DNA of 15,339 nucleotides from Chloroflexota bacterium (lineage in GTDB: Bacteria; Chloroflexota; DTOL01; JACQYG01), in NCBI GenBank assembly GCA_016208345.1, contig JACQYG010000280.1, positions 1 through 15,339 on the forward strand. Direction: 5' to 3'. Of this stretch, positions 14,155 to 15,339 are shown in pieces. Positions within the stretch are counted from its first letter, which is position 1; each line of letters begins with the position of its first letter. The translations under genes were made by a program, and so were the position numbers. The notes beneath the pieces were generated by a model. The model saw only the letters and a list, made by a program, of their open reading frames with translations, was not told the DNA's origin and ran no database searches.

Positions 14155-14802
14155 ATGGTAGAGAGTGTGGCCCCGAAAATCGGCGATGTGGCGCCGGATT
14201 TCACGTTGCCCGATACAGCCGGGCAGAAGGTGACCTTGAGCGACTTCCAGGGAAAGATGAACGTGGTCCTGGCCTTTCACCCGCTGGCCTGGACCTCGGT
14301 CTGAGCATCGGAGATGCGCGCGTTCGAGGGCCGCTACGCCGAGTTCGCGCGCTGGGATACCCAGGTCCTGGGTATCAGCGTGGACAGTGTTCCCAGTAAG
14401 AAGGCTTGGGCCGAGTCGCTAGGGGTAAAGTCCTTTCCCCTGCTCAGCGACTTCTGGCCCCACGGCGCGGTGTCGCGGCGATATGGGGTGCTTCGCCCGG
14501 AGGGCTTCAGCGAGCGGGCCATCTTTGTGGTGGCGAAAGACGGGAGGGTTCGCTTCAGCAAAGTCTATCCGACGAAGGAAAGCCCCGACCTGGCGGAAAT
14601 ACTGGGCGTGGTCGAAGAGTTAGAGAGCAGGAGATGGGCCCGGGCTTATCTCCTGACCGAAAGCGGAGAGGCACCGCAACAGGCGCCTCTCCGCTCTCTA
14701 GGCCCATGGTCACCGGGCCGCAGGTTTCGTTTACTTTCTTTCGGGTTTGATCTTGATGACCCTGGGCTTGGCCTCCTCCGCCTTGGGCAGGGTCAGGTTT
14801 AG
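14155..14802 (+). CDS. selenocysteine-containing peroxiredoxin (UGA-recoded, Sec50)
   Basis: The frame opens at ATG 14155 (GGAGGAGG 5 nt upstream) and meets TGA at 14302-14304, after which the same frame continues as clear peroxiredoxin. The TGA is codon 50 and falls on the peroxidatic cysteine: P43-L-A-W-T47-S-V-U50 is the PxxxTxxC motif with Sec for Cys. Arg121 in FSERAIFVV fits the conserved active-site arginine. The product has no cysteine, so it would be a one-Sec enzyme of AhpE/BCP type reduced by an external partner. selB in the same window supports UGA decoding. The core ends near residue 155-161, as usual; the frame then runs on for about 55 unlikely residues through a hairpin and 72 nt into the convergent hsp20 gene. 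A TAG at 14621-14623 in the next frame would end the protein at normal length if one base is shifted. Without recoding this would be called two fragments. Confidence 0.85.
14305..14352 (+). promoter_or_regulatory. candidate bacterial SECIS element
   Basis: Directly after the UGA lies a small hairpin (GCATC 14305-14309, GATGC 14313-14317). A stronger one follows: GCGCGCG (14316-14322) pairs perfectly with CGCGCGC (14346-14352), with an inner GGC/GCC stem (14329-14331, 14338-14340) closing the loop CGCTAC. The apical loop begins about 28 nt after the UGA and has a G among its first two bases, features described for bacterial SECIS hairpins. The two hairpins share bases, so only one can form at a time. 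High GC makes chance pairing likely. Confidence 0.4.
14662..14695. terminator. hairpin between the convergent peroxiredoxin and hsp20 genes
   Basis: AGCGGAGAGGC (14662-14672) and GCCTCTCCGCT (14685-14695) pair perfectly over 11 bp with a 12-nt loop. It stands just past the expected end of the peroxiredoxin core and 35 nt beyond the hsp20 stop, so it could serve both strands. Neither side has a long T run (a short TTC on the minus strand), so intrinsic termination is only probable. Confidence 0.5.
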
Positions 14803-15183
14803 GACCCCGTCCTTGAACCTGGCCTCGGCCTTATCGGACTTCACTGCCACTGGCAAGGATACCGATCGGGCAAACTGGCCGTAGCGGCACTCCTTGTGGT
14901 AGTAGTTGCCCTTTTTAGTCTCGGTCTCTTCCTTGGTCTCGGCCTTGATAGCCAGGGTATCGCCGGTGACGGTGATGTCCACGTCCTCGGGCCTGACCCC
15001 CGGCACGGCGGCCTTCACCACCACGTCATCCTTGGTCTCATAGATGTCCAGGTCGAGCCGGCCCAGGCCGGTGGCCCCCAGCCAACCCGCACGAGGCCGG
15101 ACGAAGCTCTCTTCGAAAAGCCGATCCATGGCATCTCGCAGGGTCAGTACGTCTCTAAAGGGCTCCCAACGAACTATGCTCAT
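14731..15183 (-). CDS. hsp20: small heat-shock protein, Hsp20/alpha-crystallin family
   Basis: This is an ATP-independent holdase chaperone that forms cytoplasmic oligomers and keeps unfolding proteins soluble. The 150-residue product has a short N-terminal arm (MSIVRWEPFRDV, MDRLFEESF) and the alpha-crystallin domain (about 43-140: LDLDIYETKDDVVVKAAVPG, VDITVTGDTLAIKAE, FARSVSLPV). It also has the signature GVLNLTLPK and a C-terminal I-x-I type tail (VIKIKPERK). I chose ATG at 15183 because GGAGGG lies a few bases upstream on the minus strand and MSIVRWEPF is the family's usual opening; an upstream in-frame ATG at 15207 overlaps the previous stop and has no such site. It is second in a tandem pair with the partial gene to its right. 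Its 3' end overlaps the run-on end of the peroxiredoxin frame. Confidence 0.93.
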   Translation of the reverse strand: MSIVRWEPFRDVLTLRDAMDRLFEESFVRPRAGWLGATGLGRLDLDIYETKDDVVVKAAVPGVRPEDVDITVTGDTLAIKAETKEETETKKGNYYHKECRYGQFARSVSLPVAVKSDKAEARFKDGVLNLTLPKAEEAKPRVIKIKPERK

Positions 15184-15206
15184 AGTTGATCCCTCCAGAT
15201 TTGGCA

Positions 15207-15339
15207 TTAAGCATTCTGCTTCTTGTCAGTCTTGACTTTGATCGTCTTGGGCTTGATCTCCTCAGCCTTGGGCAGGGTCAGGGTCAGGACCCCGTCCTTG
15301 AACCTGGCCTCGGCCTTATCCGCCTGAACTGGGATGGCG
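15207..15339 (-). CDS. hsp20: second Hsp20-family chaperone, 5' part outside the window
   Basis: Only the last 43 residues are visible: [27 protein letters not shown] and IKPKTIKVKTDKKQNA, then TAA. This is the C-terminal end of an alpha-crystallin domain with the GVLTLTLPK signature and a TIKV tail. About 70 bp are nearly identical to the matching part of the neighbouring hsp20 gene, so the two are recent paralogues or are kept alike by gene conversion. It is transcribed first; 23 nt separate its stop from the ATG of the second copy, which holds that gene's ribosome-binding site. Confidence 0.9.
   Translation of the reverse strand, partial: AIPVQADKAEARFKDGVLTLTLPKAEEIKPKTIKVKTDKKQNA

Noticed and set aside
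14155..14304. Peroxiredoxin as a pseudogene broken by a nonsense codon, or a short gene starting at the ATG 14314
   Set aside because: The TGA replaces exactly the catalytic cysteine, the frame on both sides is intact, and selB is present; the ATG at 14314 would give a protein lacking the active site.
1..15339. Search for a selenocysteine tRNA, other tRNAs, rRNA or a CRISPR array
   Set aside because: Reading the intergenic stretches on both strands showed no cloverleaf with a conserved T-loop, and no regular direct repeats with spacers; selC is presumably elsewhere.

Overview
The window is high-GC bacterial DNA with tightly packed genes. It probably comes from an anaerobic or microaerophilic Gram-positive-like or Chloroflexota-type bacterium. 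The clues are a CoA-dependent 2-oxoacid:ferredoxin oxidoreductase, a rubredoxin, selenocysteine machinery, an archaeal-style HerA/NurA/Mre11 repair set, and a LexA site of the GAAC-N4-GTTC type. The phylum is an inference from gene content; no rRNA or marker gene here settles it.

Layout. (1) 1-967: a minus-strand GYD-domain gene with a long, hairpin-containing leader. Its apparent promoter shares a -35 region with a consensus promoter facing the other way. (2) 968-2519: two poorly characterised genes. The first (254 aa, zinc-ribbon-like) lies behind the consensus promoter and a perfect match to the Bacillus-type LexA box. (3) 2645-9981: a heptamer tandem repeat and a promoter, then selB, nurA, a 211-aa possible HAS-barrel protein, herA, an alpha/beta hydrolase and mre11/sbcD. 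Neighbouring genes overlap by 3-4 nt or are separated by only 2 nt, so this looks like one transcription unit joining selenocysteine decoding with DNA-end processing. (4) 10040-11230: a MidA/NDUFAF7-type methyltransferase. (5) 11324-14802: rubredoxin, korA (gamma-alpha fusion), korB and a peroxiredoxin whose reading frame is interrupted by UGA exactly at the peroxidatic cysteine codon. It is best read as a selenoprotein with Sec50 and no cysteine at all. (6) 14731-15339: two tandem minus-strand Hsp20 genes, the second cut by the window edge, converging on the peroxiredoxin gene.

Two signals stand out. First, selB and a Sec-containing peroxiredoxin occur in the same 15 kb, so the UGA has both a chemical reason (it replaces the catalytic residue in the PxxxTxxC motif) and a decoding factor nearby. 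Second, an 18-bp perfect palindrome, TTCTTTACTAGTAAAGAA, recurs in exact or decayed form about seven times. Four copies sit within about 15 nt downstream of stop codons, one is embedded in frame inside selB, and one half-copy contributes to the N-terminus of the methyltransferase. This looks like an unnamed dispersed element or 3'-end signal.

Functional reading: rubredoxin, KorAB and the selenoperoxiredoxin form a plausible low-potential redox unit with peroxide defence for oxygen-sensitive Fe-S enzymes. NurA, HerA and Mre11 form a DNA-end resection set without Rad50 in view. No tRNA, rRNA, CRISPR array or intact insertion sequence was seen.
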